This document shows positions 6,532 to 17,200 of a stretch of 34,095 nucleotides of DNA, in pieces. Source of the DNA: a virus; IMG/VR virus record IMGVR_UViG_3300047550_003244, positions 1 through 34,095 of that record; one strand, 5' to 3'. The notes below the pieces were generated by a model. It saw only the letters and a list, made by a program, of their open reading frames with translations, was not told where the DNA came from and ran no database searches. The number at the start of each line of letters is the position of its first letter. The stretch's first letter is position 1. Position numbers and translations under genes: made by a program.

Positions 6532-9500
6532 TAGGTTTCCTCACAAAGTTCGTAATCAACACAGTCTCCACATGAAGTCCTTACACAAATATAATCAGTA
6601 TTATTTAGATAAACTTTTACATTTTTAAGAGAAGAGAACCCAGAAAATGAACTACACTGATTAGTATATGATGAAAATGTTGGATCATATCTTTGTGATG
6701 ATCCATTACTGTACCATTGCTGCTCTGTTGCATTAGATGCCCCCAAAAAACAAGAATCAGAAGGTATAGGACACCAATATTGATAAATATTATCTTCTTC
6801 TGCCCACTGAGTACACTGTTCAGTTGTATTATTACAAAAATCTTCTCCAGTTACTTCACCATTGCCGCTAGAGTTACCTTCTCCTAAAACTGGACCACCA
6901 TCATCAACACAACTACATGGAGATGTGCAATCATAGTAATCGCAAATCCATCCTCCTCGCCTTTTTAGCAATATTTGTCCTCCTCCTGGTCCCTCCTCAC
7001 CACCACAATATCTCTCCCAAGTAAAAGGAATATCTGTTCCAAATTTTAGTGGATTCACCCAAAAAGGTGCAGCAGTAGAGCAAGGAGTATTTGGGGATGG
7101 GCATCTTCTACATTTACATGCATTATTTGGATTAGAAAATGACACATTGCTATCTGGGTAAAGTGCAACTCCCGCATTTCCCCAAAAGTCTAAAACTTTA
7201 TTTGCAATTAGTTGAACTGCAAGGGTGGCATTGGACATCTCATTTACCTCCCCCGTTGTGCCAAAAATATTAAACAATATATTTTGTGCATTGCAATAAT
7301 TGTTATTAAATGGAGATAATGATGGTGTTAAAGATGTTTCCCATGGAATGTTTATTCCTAATGTATTAAACATTAAATCACAGCAACCATTAAATCCAGG
7401 AGATTCAGGATTATCAATACATTCAACATTTTTGTTAAATGGAACTCTCTCTATGTGTATAACAAGTGGGCATGGTGCTATTCCCAATCTTGGATCATTG
7501 GATCCATGTATAACTCTTTGTGCCTGATTGTCTGGTATATAACCCTCAGTTGTCAGATTTGCTCCTGCTGTATATCCCATTATTCTTAAAACAGGTTTTG
7601 TCTTGATTGTGCTATTGCATAATAAACAATCACTAGTAAATTCGCCAGTATTGCATGGAATTCCTTTTGGTCTATTACATGGTCTAAAGAAATATGGAAC
7701 CTCTTGACATGAATTGCCAGTACATCCAAACAATGCATTTGGTTTATTATACCACACACCACCACCAGCACAACATTCTGTTTTTGTTGTTACATTTGGC
7801 AAGCAATTATTATTTTTACAACAAATTCCTTCTGCGCCATTAAAACAATTTCCACCGCCACCTCCACCAAACCCTGTTCCAAACCCTGTTCCTCCTGAAC
7901 CACCAGATCCACCAATGCAAGGATTAGATGCGCAAGAAACATATGGAACAAACTGTCCAGTGCACTGTCCGCGAGTAACATTATCTACACAACCACCACT
8001 TTGTCCTCCTGGTGGAGTTGTTCCTTGACAATTATTATCTTCACATGCATTTGGATTTGTTCCCAACCAAGTTCCATGCCCTAAGGGAAAATTGACACAT
8101 TCATATTCAGTTAAGTTGTTAGTACAATTGCCTGGAGAATTTGGAGGTGCAAGATCTCCGCGTATACAACAATAACCAGTTGGTCCACTTAATCCACCGC
8201 CTCCACCTGGTGGTAAAAGTCCTAGTCCACCCCCACCACCAGATATTGGACCACCACCGCAATTATCAGTAGCTTGTGGACAATTATCACCCTCATATGT
8301 TCCACAAATATAGAGATTAGGAGGAACAACCGAGCATGGTGCATCGTCTGGAACAAAATCGCGATTACAAGCTATTCCTGATGGTGTGCAATACGAATAA
8401 CACGGAGTAATTTCTTCACATTCTTCTCCGTTATCGTCAACTATGCGTCGAACATAACTACAACAACAACGATTTCCAGCTGGAATAGTACCATCTGAAT
8501 TTAAATTGCAAGTACACCCTGCTAAACATAAGTCTCTTGTTGAACTCCATTTTTTATATGGTCCAGAGCATTGAGACTGTGTTGATGGAACACAAGCAAA
8601 TTCGGGATCTTCTGTTGCAACATCATTTATATTTTGACAACAGAATCCATCTTCATCTGTGCCTCCACCTCCACCTCCACCGCCACAACAAGATCCAGTT
8701 GGTCCACCACCACCACTTCCACCAGATACACCAATTGAACAAACACATGCACAGGATACATCTGTACATCTTAAATTTGGACCCATAAATGAACCATTGA
8801 GTGCTCTGCATTCAGAAACACTAACATCATCTCTGCATTCATATCCACCGAATTCATCACAAATACAACATGGACCAGAATTAACAGTAAGATCACAGCA
8901 ATTAACTAAATCACATGAATCTCTGTTTGGTGGATGACCAATATCATTTTCATCTGGAATTGCAGTCATTGCTTTTCCACCAAGAACAATTTCACACTGT
9001 GCTCTAGTATAATTTCCTAAACATTTTCCACCTTTGCAACAAACAGTTGGTGTATCACAAGGATCATAACAAAATCTTCCTTGTAATCTAAGTTGATCCT
9101 CTGTTAAATCGCCACTTGGATAATTAAGACCATCTGGATTAAATGAACCACAAGAAATTCCTTTCCAAAATATTCCTCCAAAACTTTCACAAAGTCTTGG
9201 AGATATACTTTCAACACATGAACCATTTACACAACAAACTCCATTTTCAGCACAATTTTCCGAACAAGAACTCATTGGATTAAATGTGCCATATAAAAAG
9301 TCACATTGTCTTTTTGTTACATATTCTTGACAACCAAGGGTTCCTCCAGGAGTTTCATAACAACAAGACCCAAACAAATATCCTGGAATACATTGTTCTG
9401 CATCTTGAATTCCATGACCACGATGCGCTACTGTTGCATACCAAGAATACCCACGATTAAAACTAGTAAGTCCAATTATGTTTTTTCCACAACTTAAATA

Positions 9501-10406
9501 ATTTTCACCCTGTTCAAAATAAATATTAATTGGAAAAACCCAAACATCATCACCATTTATAACTAAAGTTGCCGAAAGTATTTGGTTATCGCCAAAGTTA
9601 TCATATCCAGTAAATCCACGAATTCCTATTGGAGTATTAAGCACAAATGTTCCAGCTGCATTTAGATCTAAATATACTCCTAAAGTTGCTGGTGGAGAAA
9701 TTGTATAAGGAAGGCCAGTTATTCCATGAATTGATCCTGGAGGTATTGGATTAAGAGTTAATATTTTTGATCCAGAATTTAAATGATAACTGGTATCATC
9801 TTTTCCTGCTCCATCATATACAGTGTTTGTAAAATTAAAAGCTCCAGAATGTCCTTTACTTATGTTTTCAGATGTTAATGGACTATAAGTTAATCCACCT
9901 CCAAATACTGTATATGGGTTTCCTAAATACAGTATTTTTCCAACACCCATTGTGGTTGCATCATAATTTCCAATTATATTTGTGCCAAAATAAATTGAAT
10001 CTATAGAAATATATTCATTATTTGGTCCAGTTAATGATGCATACAAAGAACCAGTTGCTGTAAGTCCTTTTATTATAAAAGTTCCACCAATAACTTGATG
10101 AAATATTCCATATCTTTGTGTGTCTTCGGAAGAACCTGTATTAGATCCCTTTACTAATCCAAATGTTTTATCTGCAGTTGTGCTTCCTCTAAAATTTCCA
10201 GAAACCGAAAATGTAGTTCCATCAGAAAGTGTTAGTTGTATTACACCTCCTGCAGCAGTTGCAGAAACAAAATATACAGCAATATTTCCAGTAAACCCAG
10301 TTGTTCCAGGAATACCAGTCGGACCTATAGAACCAGTTAAACCAGTTGGACCTCTATTTCCAGTTATACCGTAAGTTAAAATGTCAATTATTGGACTATT
10401 ACTCAT
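6531..10406 (-). CDS. Giant collagen-like, Cys-repeat virion protein (putative adhesin 3)
   Basis: This protein has 1291 residues. Residues 13-40 form a short collagen-like Gly-X-Thr stalk. Residues 41-345 are Gly/Ser/Thr-rich and beta-like. Residues 345-930 hold the longest Cys-rich array in the window, about eight imperfect units built on G-x-CC, a short loop, C-x5-7-C, an aromatic GG-F/W stretch and C-x2-6-C (examples: GVCCVNGSC, VCCKGGKCLG, ICCKNNNCL). Units are separated by poly-Gly linkers near 570-585, 715-740 and 850-870. The C-terminal 360 residues are unlike the two sister proteins: the DUF1566-like motifs are absent, and an unrecognised region (LAVQLIANKVLDFWGNAGVAL) precedes more Cys pairs (CKCRRC, CGDCVDYELC). 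The stop overlaps the start of the 536-residue gene. The ATG at 10406 has only a weak AAAAGAA site. Cysteines this dense suggest disulfide bonding after release. Its role as a fibre or surface adhesin is inferred. Confidence 0.65.
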   Translation of the reverse strand: MSNSPIIDILTYGITGNRGPTGLTGSIGPTGIPGTTGFTGNIAVYFVSATAAGGVIQLTLSDGTTFSVSGNFRGSTTADKTFGLVKGSNTGSSEDTQRYGIFHQVIGGTFIIKGLTATGSLYASLTGPNNEYISIDSIYFGTNIIGNYDATTMGVGKILYLGNPYTVFGGGLTYSPLTSENISKGHSGAFNFTNTVYDGAGKDDTSYHLNSGSKILTLNPIPPGSIHGITGLPYTISPPATLGVYLDLNAAGTFVLNTPIGIRGFTGYDNFGDNQILSATLVINGDDVWVFPINIYFEQGENYLSCGKNIIGLTSFNRGYSWYATVAHRGHGIQDAEQCIPGYLFGSCCYETPGGTLGCQEYVTKRQCDFLYGTFNPMSSCSENCAENGVCCVNGSCVESISPRLCESFGGIFWKGISCGSFNPDGLNYPSGDLTEDQLRLQGRFCYDPCDTPTVCCKGGKCLGNYTRAQCEIVLGGKAMTAIPDENDIGHPPNRDSCDLVNCCDLTVNSGPCCICDEFGGYECRDDVSVSECRALNGSFMGPNLRCTDVSCACVCSIGVSGGSGGGGPTGSCCGGGGGGGGTDEDGFCCQNINDVATEDPEFACVPSTQSQCSGPYKKWSSTRDLCLAGCTCNLNSDGTIPAGNRCCCSYVRRIVDDNGEECEEITPCYSYCTPSGIACNRDFVPDDAPCSVVPPNLYICGTYEGDNCPQATDNCGGGPISGGGGGLGLLPPGGGGGLSGPTGYCCIRGDLAPPNSPGNCTNNLTEYECVNFPLGHGTWLGTNPNACEDNNCQGTTPPGGQSGGCVDNVTRGQCTGQFVPYVSCASNPCIGGSGGSGGTGFGTGFGGGGGGNCFNGAEGICCKNNNCLPNVTTKTECCAGGGVWYNKPNALFGCTGNSCQEVPYFFRPCNRPKGIPCNTGEFTSDCLLCNSTIKTKPVLRIMGYTAGANLTTEGYIPDNQAQRVIHGSNDPRLGIAPCPLVIHIERVPFNKNVECIDNPESPGFNGCCDLMFNTLGINIPWETSLTPSLSPFNNNYCNAQNILFNIFGTTGEVNEMSNATLAVQLIANKVLDFWGNAGVALYPDSNVSFSNPNNACKCRRCPSPNTPCSTAAPFWVNPLKFGTDIPFTWERYCGGEEGPGGGQILLKRRGGWICDYYDCTSPCSCVDDGGPVLGEGNSSGNGEVTGEDFCNNTTEQCTQWAEEDNIYQYWCPIPSDSCFLGASNATEQQWYSNGSSQRYDPTFSSYTNQCSSFSGFSSLKNVKVYLNNTDYICVRTSCGDCVDYELCEET
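7615..9370 (-). repeat. Cys-rich repeat array encoded in the 1291-residue protein
   Basis: About eight degenerate units of 40-70 residues share a CC pair, a C-x5-7-C spacing, and a Gly/aromatic stretch before the last Cys pair. They are separated by Gly-rich linkers whose DNA is simple (CCACCT-like on the plus strand). The repeats are similar in protein sequence, not near-identical in DNA, so they are old duplications. Boundaries are approximate. Confidence 0.7.
10287..10371 (-). repeat. Collagen-like Gly-X-Y segment of the 1291-residue protein
   Basis: Codons for Gly recur every third position (GPTGLTG, GPTGIPGTTGFTG), with Thr favoured in the Y position. Collagen-like triplets in phage fibres are known to form trimeric rods, so a trimeric assembly is inferred. 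Confidence 0.85.
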
Positions 10407-10428
10407 AATTTATTCTTTTAAGTATATA

Positions 10429-13400
10429 TCAAGCATTAAATGGAATTACTGTTGTTTCTCCTGGTATATTACCAACAGCATAAAAATTTGCATTTCTTGG
10501 TTGTGTACAAATTCTTTCAACTCTATCTAAACATGAAGCACATCCAAAATTATCTCCAGAGGAACCAGCTCTATAATAATTTTGTAAAATATTTGTACTA
10601 TAGTAAAAATTCTTACAAGTTACAATAAGTGGTATTCTTCTTACTGGTCTTAAGTGTGCAATTCTGGCATTTCTATTTTGAGATCGCATTGCTCCAACTT
10701 CATTAGCAGGTCCATTAAATACTTGAGTTAACATTTTTTGACCATTAGAAACTGCCATGGTAAATTTGTATGCTTGATCTTCTGTTAATGAATTTTCATC
10801 ATTTGTTAAAACTGTTCCATTGAAATTAGTAGAAGTCAATCTTGTTGATGATAAGTATGGTTCAAGTTGAGGATCAATTGGTTCTAAAATATAATAATCT
10901 TTATTTAATGGATCATCATTGCTCCAGTTACGAAGACGAGAAACGCTTGTAGAGCTCCAATATTCATTTCCTGCTAAAATTTGATCTCCCTCTACTGCAA
11001 GAGAAGCATTTAAATCATTTAAATTCGAATACATATAATTCAATTCAGTTATACTCGGTATATACCAATCATTATAACCATACAGAAAACTGTTATTCCA
11101 ATTTGAAATTTGTCTAATTGCAGATGTTAATGGATTTTTTGAATCCCACATTCTAGCATATGCTTGTTTAAAATAATTAATATCGTTTTGCATCAATTCT
11201 GGATTAATATCGGAAGGCCATGCTGAACCATTTCCGAAACTAAATCTGCAATAAGCAGATGGATCACTTGTTGTTGTTAATCCTTCTCCTGATCTAAACC
11301 ACAAATATGGATTTCCTTTTGAGGTGGCATCATGAATTCTTGTAGACAATAAACCATCAACAGGATATGTTGGAGTTTCTTCTAATACTATTGCAGAGGG
11401 TGCACCACTTTCAGATGCAATATTAGATCCTTGCATCATTCCCCAACTTAGTTTTCTAGAACCCCCCGTTATTCCATCTTGAGTCAAGACTTCAACATCT
11501 TCGGGTGCAACAATCAATGCCCAGAGAACATGAATATCGTTATTTCCGTAAACATTTGCTGCTAAATGTTCGTATAGATTTGACTGATTAACCCCATCAA
11601 GTAATCCGTTAAAATATTCAACAGCAAGTCCAGAACCAACTAATGTATAAGAGAAAGCACCCCTATTTGTACTATAGTTGTATCCGCCCTCAAACATCAT
11701 TTCCGCTGGCCAATTCACTCCATTTAAATTTACCGCTTGTTGAACAATTGGTGCTCCTGCTTTCAACATGCATCTGGAATCTAATGAATTTTTTGGAAGA
11801 ACTCTGGGGAAAGTTCTATTAAAATATTGAATTACTCCACTATTTGTTATTCCTGTAGATGGTTTACATGTTCGAAGATACCAGTATGGAACATTTTCTA
11901 GATTTCCTCGTGGATTGATCATACATTCTAATGGTTCACCTAAAGCAGTTGATGGTGAATTAAAATCATCACATGGATTTGGCATTCCTATAAATCCAAC
12001 AAAATATCCTCCACCAAGTTTAGTTCCAGGTTGCAAACACGAATATAATTGTCTAGCATGAAGTGCTTTACATTCTATATCTTTAATAACATTTTGATCA
12101 AGTGGATTTTGATATCCTGTAAAATAGGTATCATTACCACCAGTTACTCCACCACAACAATTGACTTCAGAACACTTTACTCCAGCACCTCTGAAAACAC
12201 CATTGATACTGTACATGCAATCTTGTGGTGAAACATCTTCACGACAATCTCCTGTTTCTGTACAACATGCACCTTTTAATAAATTGCTTCTTGCACAGCA
12301 TTCTGGATCACCTTCTAATGATGTACATGTTGCACCAGGAACAAATGTTGCTCCTTCTATTGCCATGCATTCATTTTCTTTTAAGTTATAACATCTTCCA
12401 AATATGCAACATCTTCCAGTAGTTGAAAAAGTACCACATAATATTTGTGAACATCTGTGTGAATTTCTTGCACGATCAGCAATTGCTAATTGTTGTGCAG
12501 TTGGTGGTGGATCAAGTCTTCCATAACTTCCGCTAGGAATTCCTGGTAATTGATTTCCAGAAGAATTTGGAGAACCCGTTTCATAATAATCTCTGCAAAT
12601 TTTTCCTGGGGCAAAAATTCCATTTAATTGTTGACATCTTGCCGCTGATGTGTTTCTACATTTATATGGATCTCCAGTATAATTATACCAATCTTGATCA
12701 TATGTGCAACATGCACCTTCTGCTAAACACTCTCCTGCTCTGTCAGCACAAGATCTTGTTGCCCACTGACCTCTATAAGTATAAATGCAAGCATGTTTAC
12801 TAATATAATCCTTACATTCATAAGTTGAACTTCCATCAGATGTACATATACAGCAAGAACCTATGAATCCAGCATTGCTAAAATTTCCAGGAAGTGCTGC
12901 ACTTAATGGAGTATATGAATTTCTATTTTCATATCTTGGAAGATACATTGGAACATATCGATAACTGTATGGATTTGCAAATGATTTATACCAATTTGCA
13001 TTAAACTCATTAAGCGATTCTGGATTAGTATCATATCCAAATATAGATCGAATTATAAATCCAATTTCTGGAAAGGATAATGATCCATAAGATGAGTAAT
13101 ACGGTTCTCCAGGAGTTACAGGAAATTCAAGTGTATTAATTTGTGTTGAAAAAAATTGTGGACCATATTGCACTGTATCTGCATCATAAAATGTACTTGA
13201 TTTATACCAAAATGGATGAATAAATTTTTGCGATAAGTATGTTATTGTGTCAAAAGATAAACCACTTGTTACACCAATATACATTATTGGTGTATATGTA
13301 AAATATTCATCTCGTATATCGTTATTTGGTAAAAATGATGTTTCAATATTAAATAATTGAGTATAATATGGTAATGTTCTTGTAATGATATCTTGTGGTG

Positions 13401-14232
13401 GAGCAAAAGGAGAAGATGGATTATTTAAAAATAAAGGAACAACTGAATTATAAACAAGAGAGGTTCCATATTTTTCAGAAGTAAATCCAGCATTATATGT
13501 AAAGGTTGATCCAACTGTGCCAAATTGGAATCCAGACAGCGTATTTATAGTTCTCCAATTTTTATTATTATAGAATGCTTCTCTTGATACTTTTTGATCT
13601 ATAGTCAATTGTCTAGAACTTTGATCAAATTTTGTATTTGGTGCTGCAGAAGATTTAAATCCAGTATAATTGAAACCAGCATTTGGATTTACATATAACA
13701 ATTCACCAGTGTTTCCAATTGCAATTTCTTCATCTGCCAGTGTTGCTCCGTACAGATAGACTACGCTACTATCTGAAGTTATTCCTACAAATGTGGCACC
13801 AATTTCAAGACCTGGAGCACTTCCTTTTAATTCTATTCCTTTAAAAAATACAGTATTAGCTGCTTCATTATTTGAAAATGGAAAATATTCAAATATATTA
13901 TTATGAATAAAATTTGTAGATAAATTTTCAGTTGGTTCAGCATTTAATTCTCTAACACCAAATTTTGGAAGAATTGAAGCAGAATTTCCTGGATTTCCCT
14001 GCACATTTGCAAAAGTAAATGCATAATTATTTGCATAGAATATAATAGTGGTGCCATATCCAGTTATTCCAGTAACTCCTGCACCAGTCGGACCAGTAGG
14101 ACCACTAGTTCCACTCGGTCCAGTTGCACCAGTAGTTCCAGTTGCACCAGTTGCACCCGTTCTTCCTTGAGTTGCCCCAGAAATATTTGATGGTCTTATT
14201 ATTTGTACTACTCTTGATGAACCGTAAATCAT
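10429..14232 (-). CDS. Giant collagen-like, Cys-repeat, DUF1566/Lcl_C-like virion protein (putative adhesin 2)
   Basis: This protein has 1267 residues. It starts MIYGSSR, close to MLYGSSP of the next gene upstream, followed by a collagen-like stretch at about 19-60 (GRTGATGATGTTGATG). Residues 60-455 are Tyr/Ser/Asn-rich without a recognised domain. Residues 455-695 hold four Cys units (GSCCIC, GACCTYDQ, GRCCIFGRC, GACCTETGDC). Residues 730-1200 resemble DUF1566/Lcl_C: GGGYFVGF, WALIVAP, NDWYIPSITELNYMY near 1050, YWSSTS near 1092 and LRPVRRI near 1197. A short Tyr/Asn-rich and Cys-containing tail follows. The Legionella adhesin Lcl combines the same two elements, a collagen-like stalk and a C-terminal Lcl_C domain, which supports a trimeric adhesin role. 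It sits between two similar giants and probably arose by duplication. The domain identity is by motif only. Confidence 0.7.
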   Translation of the reverse strand: MIYGSSRVVQIIRPSNISGATQGRTGATGATGTTGATGPSGTSGPTGPTGAGVTGITGYGTTIIFYANNYAFTFANVQGNPGNSASILPKFGVRELNAEPTENLSTNFIHNNIFEYFPFSNNEAANTVFFKGIELKGSAPGLEIGATFVGITSDSSVVYLYGATLADEEIAIGNTGELLYVNPNAGFNYTGFKSSAAPNTKFDQSSRQLTIDQKVSREAFYNNKNWRTINTLSGFQFGTVGSTFTYNAGFTSEKYGTSLVYNSVVPLFLNNPSSPFAPPQDIITRTLPYYTQLFNIETSFLPNNDIRDEYFTYTPIMYIGVTSGLSFDTITYLSQKFIHPFWYKSSTFYDADTVQYGPQFFSTQINTLEFPVTPGEPYYSSYGSLSFPEIGFIIRSIFGYDTNPESLNEFNANWYKSFANPYSYRYVPMYLPRYENRNSYTPLSAALPGNFSNAGFIGSCCICTSDGSSTYECKDYISKHACIYTYRGQWATRSCADRAGECLAEGACCTYDQDWYNYTGDPYKCRNTSAARCQQLNGIFAPGKICRDYYETGSPNSSGNQLPGIPSGSYGRLDPPPTAQQLAIADRARNSHRCSQILCGTFSTTGRCCIFGRCYNLKENECMAIEGATFVPGATCTSLEGDPECCARSNLLKGACCTETGDCREDVSPQDCMYSINGVFRGAGVKCSEVNCCGGVTGGNDTYFTGYQNPLDQNVIKDIECKALHARQLYSCLQPGTKLGGGYFVGFIGMPNPCDDFNSPSTALGEPLECMINPRGNLENVPYWYLRTCKPSTGITNSGVIQYFNRTFPRVLPKNSLDSRCMLKAGAPIVQQAVNLNGVNWPAEMMFEGGYNYSTNRGAFSYTLVGSGLAVEYFNGLLDGVNQSNLYEHLAANVYGNNDIHVLWALIVAPEDVEVLTQDGITGGSRKLSWGMMQGSNIASESGAPSAIVLEETPTYPVDGLLSTRIHDATSKGNPYLWFRSGEGLTTTSDPSAYCRFSFGNGSAWPSDINPELMQNDINYFKQAYARMWDSKNPLTSAIRQISNWNNSFLYGYNDWYIPSITELNYMYSNLNDLNASLAVEGDQILAGNEYWSSTSVSRLRNWSNDDPLNKDYYILEPIDPQLEPYLSSTRLTSTNFNGTVLTNDENSLTEDQAYKFTMAVSNGQKMLTQVFNGPANEVGAMRSQNRNARIAHLRPVRRIPLIVTCKNFYYSTNILQNYYRAGSSGDNFGCASCLDRVERICTQPRNANFYAVGNIPGETTVIPFNA
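12150..12870 (-). repeat. Cys-rich repeat array encoded in the 1267-residue protein
   Basis: Four units of about 40-90 residues follow the pattern G-x-CC, C-x6-8-C, Gly-aromatic and C-x2-9-C. The last unit (GACCTETGDC to EVNCC) is the most regular and could serve as a query. Boundaries are approximate. Confidence 0.7.
14055..14166 (-). repeat. Collagen-like Gly-X-Y segment of the 1267-residue protein
   Basis: More than ten Gly-X-Y triplets, mostly Gly-Ala-Thr and Gly-Pro-Thr, occur in one run with one interruption near GAGVTG. It is the longest collagen-like stalk in the window. Confidence 0.88.
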
Positions 14233-14247
14233 AGTTTTTTTACCATG

Positions 14248-17200
14248 CTATGTCTGAACAATATTTGCAATTATGGAACTCCACTGTGGATCTGATGTAA
14301 AATTAGATGCGTTGTATTGTTCATTATTTGCATTTGTACCATTGACAATAGCACCATCAGTTAATCTTGGAATATGCCACATTCTATTTGCACATATTTC
14401 ATAACCTGTATTATTATATTCATTTCCATAATATCTTTGATCACAACGAATCAAACGAACTAATCTCAATTCATATTTATCGTAAAAATCATCTCCCTTT
14501 TTAACTTTAAAATCCGTGGACACTGGAGCAGATTGTGTTTCTGTATCAAATGCTGGGAATTTTAATGCCCAAGCCTTTGTAAATTGGTGAGTGTTTACTT
14601 GATAAAAATGAGGTCCAGTTACTGAAACTGTTATTGGATTGTTTGTTTTAGGAACACCTCCTGTTGCTTGAATGTATTGTTTTGTGTTGCCTTCATCAAA
14701 ACATCCAGTAGAGGACCAAACCCATCCATTTGCACCAAGGGCAGCAGATCCTATAGGAATTCCTTGTCCTAAAGTTGGATTACCTCCACCACCCACACCT
14801 CCACCACCCACACCTCCACCACCCACACCTCCACCAGCACCACCCAACAATCTAAAAGTAATTTCTTTATTTGTTGAATTAGAAAAACTGTCTATATCAC
14901 CTAGAGTGGTACTTCTCAATCCAGAAGAATTAACTTGATAATTGTAAATTTTTTCTTGCAAATTATGTTTTACACATTGATTTGCAATAAAGGATAATTC
15001 ATCTATGCTTGGAACAAACCATCTAGAAACTTGTGGATATCCCGTTGCTCCCATTTCCTCAACTGTGTAATATTTTCTATTATAAACACTAGTTCCCTCT
15101 GCAATTGTTGTTTTTGCATGTTGACCGTTTGCTCTAAAGTTTGCAGTAAACCCAAAAGTAGGATGTTGTCCTGTTGCACCATATAATGAACGCAATTCGG
15201 TATACATTCCCGATCCTGCTCTTAAATAATATTCTGCAGCATCAGAACTAAATAATCTTGTACAATTGTACATTCCCCAATTTCTAGCCCAATAACCTGT
15301 ATTGGTTGTAAGAAGATTTGGTTTTCCTAAGCGTGTTCGTTTACATGGAGCTCTCCAACAATTTTGAAGACATGGGCCAAGAGATATTTGATTTCCCCAA
15401 CAAAAATCAAAAGATGTAGTATTACCCCAATATGTTGCTCCTGGTATTCCAAGATGCGATGTTGGCAATGTTCCATAAAACCCATCATTGCGTAAATTGA
15501 CACTTGTAGCTTCACAATTTAATGGTTCAATTAGGTCTGTGCCTTGAGTAACAATATGACCATCTTTTAAATTAGTTGCTAAAGTAAAACAATGTGATGT
15601 ACCACCATGACTCCAAGTAAATAAATTAATTTTTCTTTCATACATTTCAAATTGGTCTACTGTAGTTGGAGTTAGACTAGAAAACTCCACTGTGCTAGTA
15701 TCAGGTTCAATTGGTTCATTTGTATAAAAATCAGCATAATAATTTTCTGTTCCCAAAATACTGTTTTCATATAGTTGGGGTTTGATTCTCGCAGGGAATG
15801 GTAAAACTATTAATAACCAACTCTCACATCTCGAAGGAACTAGACCTGAAGGCAATTCATTATTTTTTGGAAGAGTAAATCCATATCCCCTGTCATCAAA
15901 AAAACTTCTATAATATTGTGCAGTTTTTTCATTTCCATTATTTAATTGATTAAACAATCCTCCAGCTAGACCCGATGGGTGTGAAGGGTTTGTTGCCTCA
16001 TTAAATTCTACATGCATAAGATCTAGACCGTTATAGGTTATTCCTGTAAATTCTCCACCAAAAGCATCAGCATTTCCTAAACATGTTGATCCCGAAGGTC
16101 TAAAAACTCCAGCAACAATTCCTCCAGCAAAAAAATCACCAATATTTAATTCAGTATACTGTCCAGTAAATATTCCAGTTACTGGATCATATTTTTTCAC
16201 TCTGAATGTATTTCCATCATAGCACTGTGGACAATTTGATTGAGTTGGAGGTGGTGGACCAGTTGGACCAGTCCCACCAGTGCCACCAGTTGGACCCGCT
16301 TCGCCCTCACATATAAATGAACCGCATGTAAATCCACATCCATAATAAACACCTGTACAACCAGTTATTGAAAAGTCGCCATATCGTTGTCTGTTTGTGC
16401 AATTGCCATTTACACAACAACCAGCAGTTGCTCCATTAAATCCTAAACATCTTTGATATAAAAAATTTCCAGAACCTGTATAACTGCAGACAGTTCCAAC
16501 TCCTTGCCAATATCCGTTTGCCGCTATACATTCATTTCTTGTTTTATTGTCTTGGCATCCACCAGAACCATTACAACAAGAACCTGTTTCGTTATATGCT
16601 GCAGCACAATCAACTGCTCCTGGAGCTCTATTACAATTATCAAACAATGTCCAATGTGACCAAGGAGTTTGATTTGAACTTCTAGAAATTCTTAAGCAGT
16701 CACATGATCTTACTGGAGAGGGATGTGTGACAATTTCATCATTTGAATTTTTATAACAACAATATCCAATTGGATCTCCATTTGCAGTACATCCAGGATA
16801 ATTAATGTTTTGGTGAGGAAAGAAATATGCATTTCCACTGCTAACTAAAGACTGACACCCCGATCTAACGGTAACAAATGATGTTCCTGCGCTGCACCCA
16901 ACACAGCACAAACCAACTGGATCATAAACTGGGTCATCAATTTCTATTGATCCAGCACAATTATTATATGTTTTATTCCAGGAAATTTGTTCATTTCCGC
17001 TATTATACATGCCATAATTTGCGTGCCATATTCCTTCAATATAAAATGCATTTATGACATCCAATCCTTCAGTAAAACATGGAGGATATGTTAATGGCCA
17101 TGAAATATTATTTTCGCCACCACCAAGAACATAACTATTTGAGTTTGTTGATATGTATTTTGTTGCAACTTTACCTGTTATTCCTGGTGGAACAACAATT

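Noticed and set aside
8537-8937. Plus-strand frames with poly-Pro and His/Leu-rich sequence
   Set aside because: They are antisense shadows of poly-Gly linkers and Cys repeats in the 1291-residue gene.
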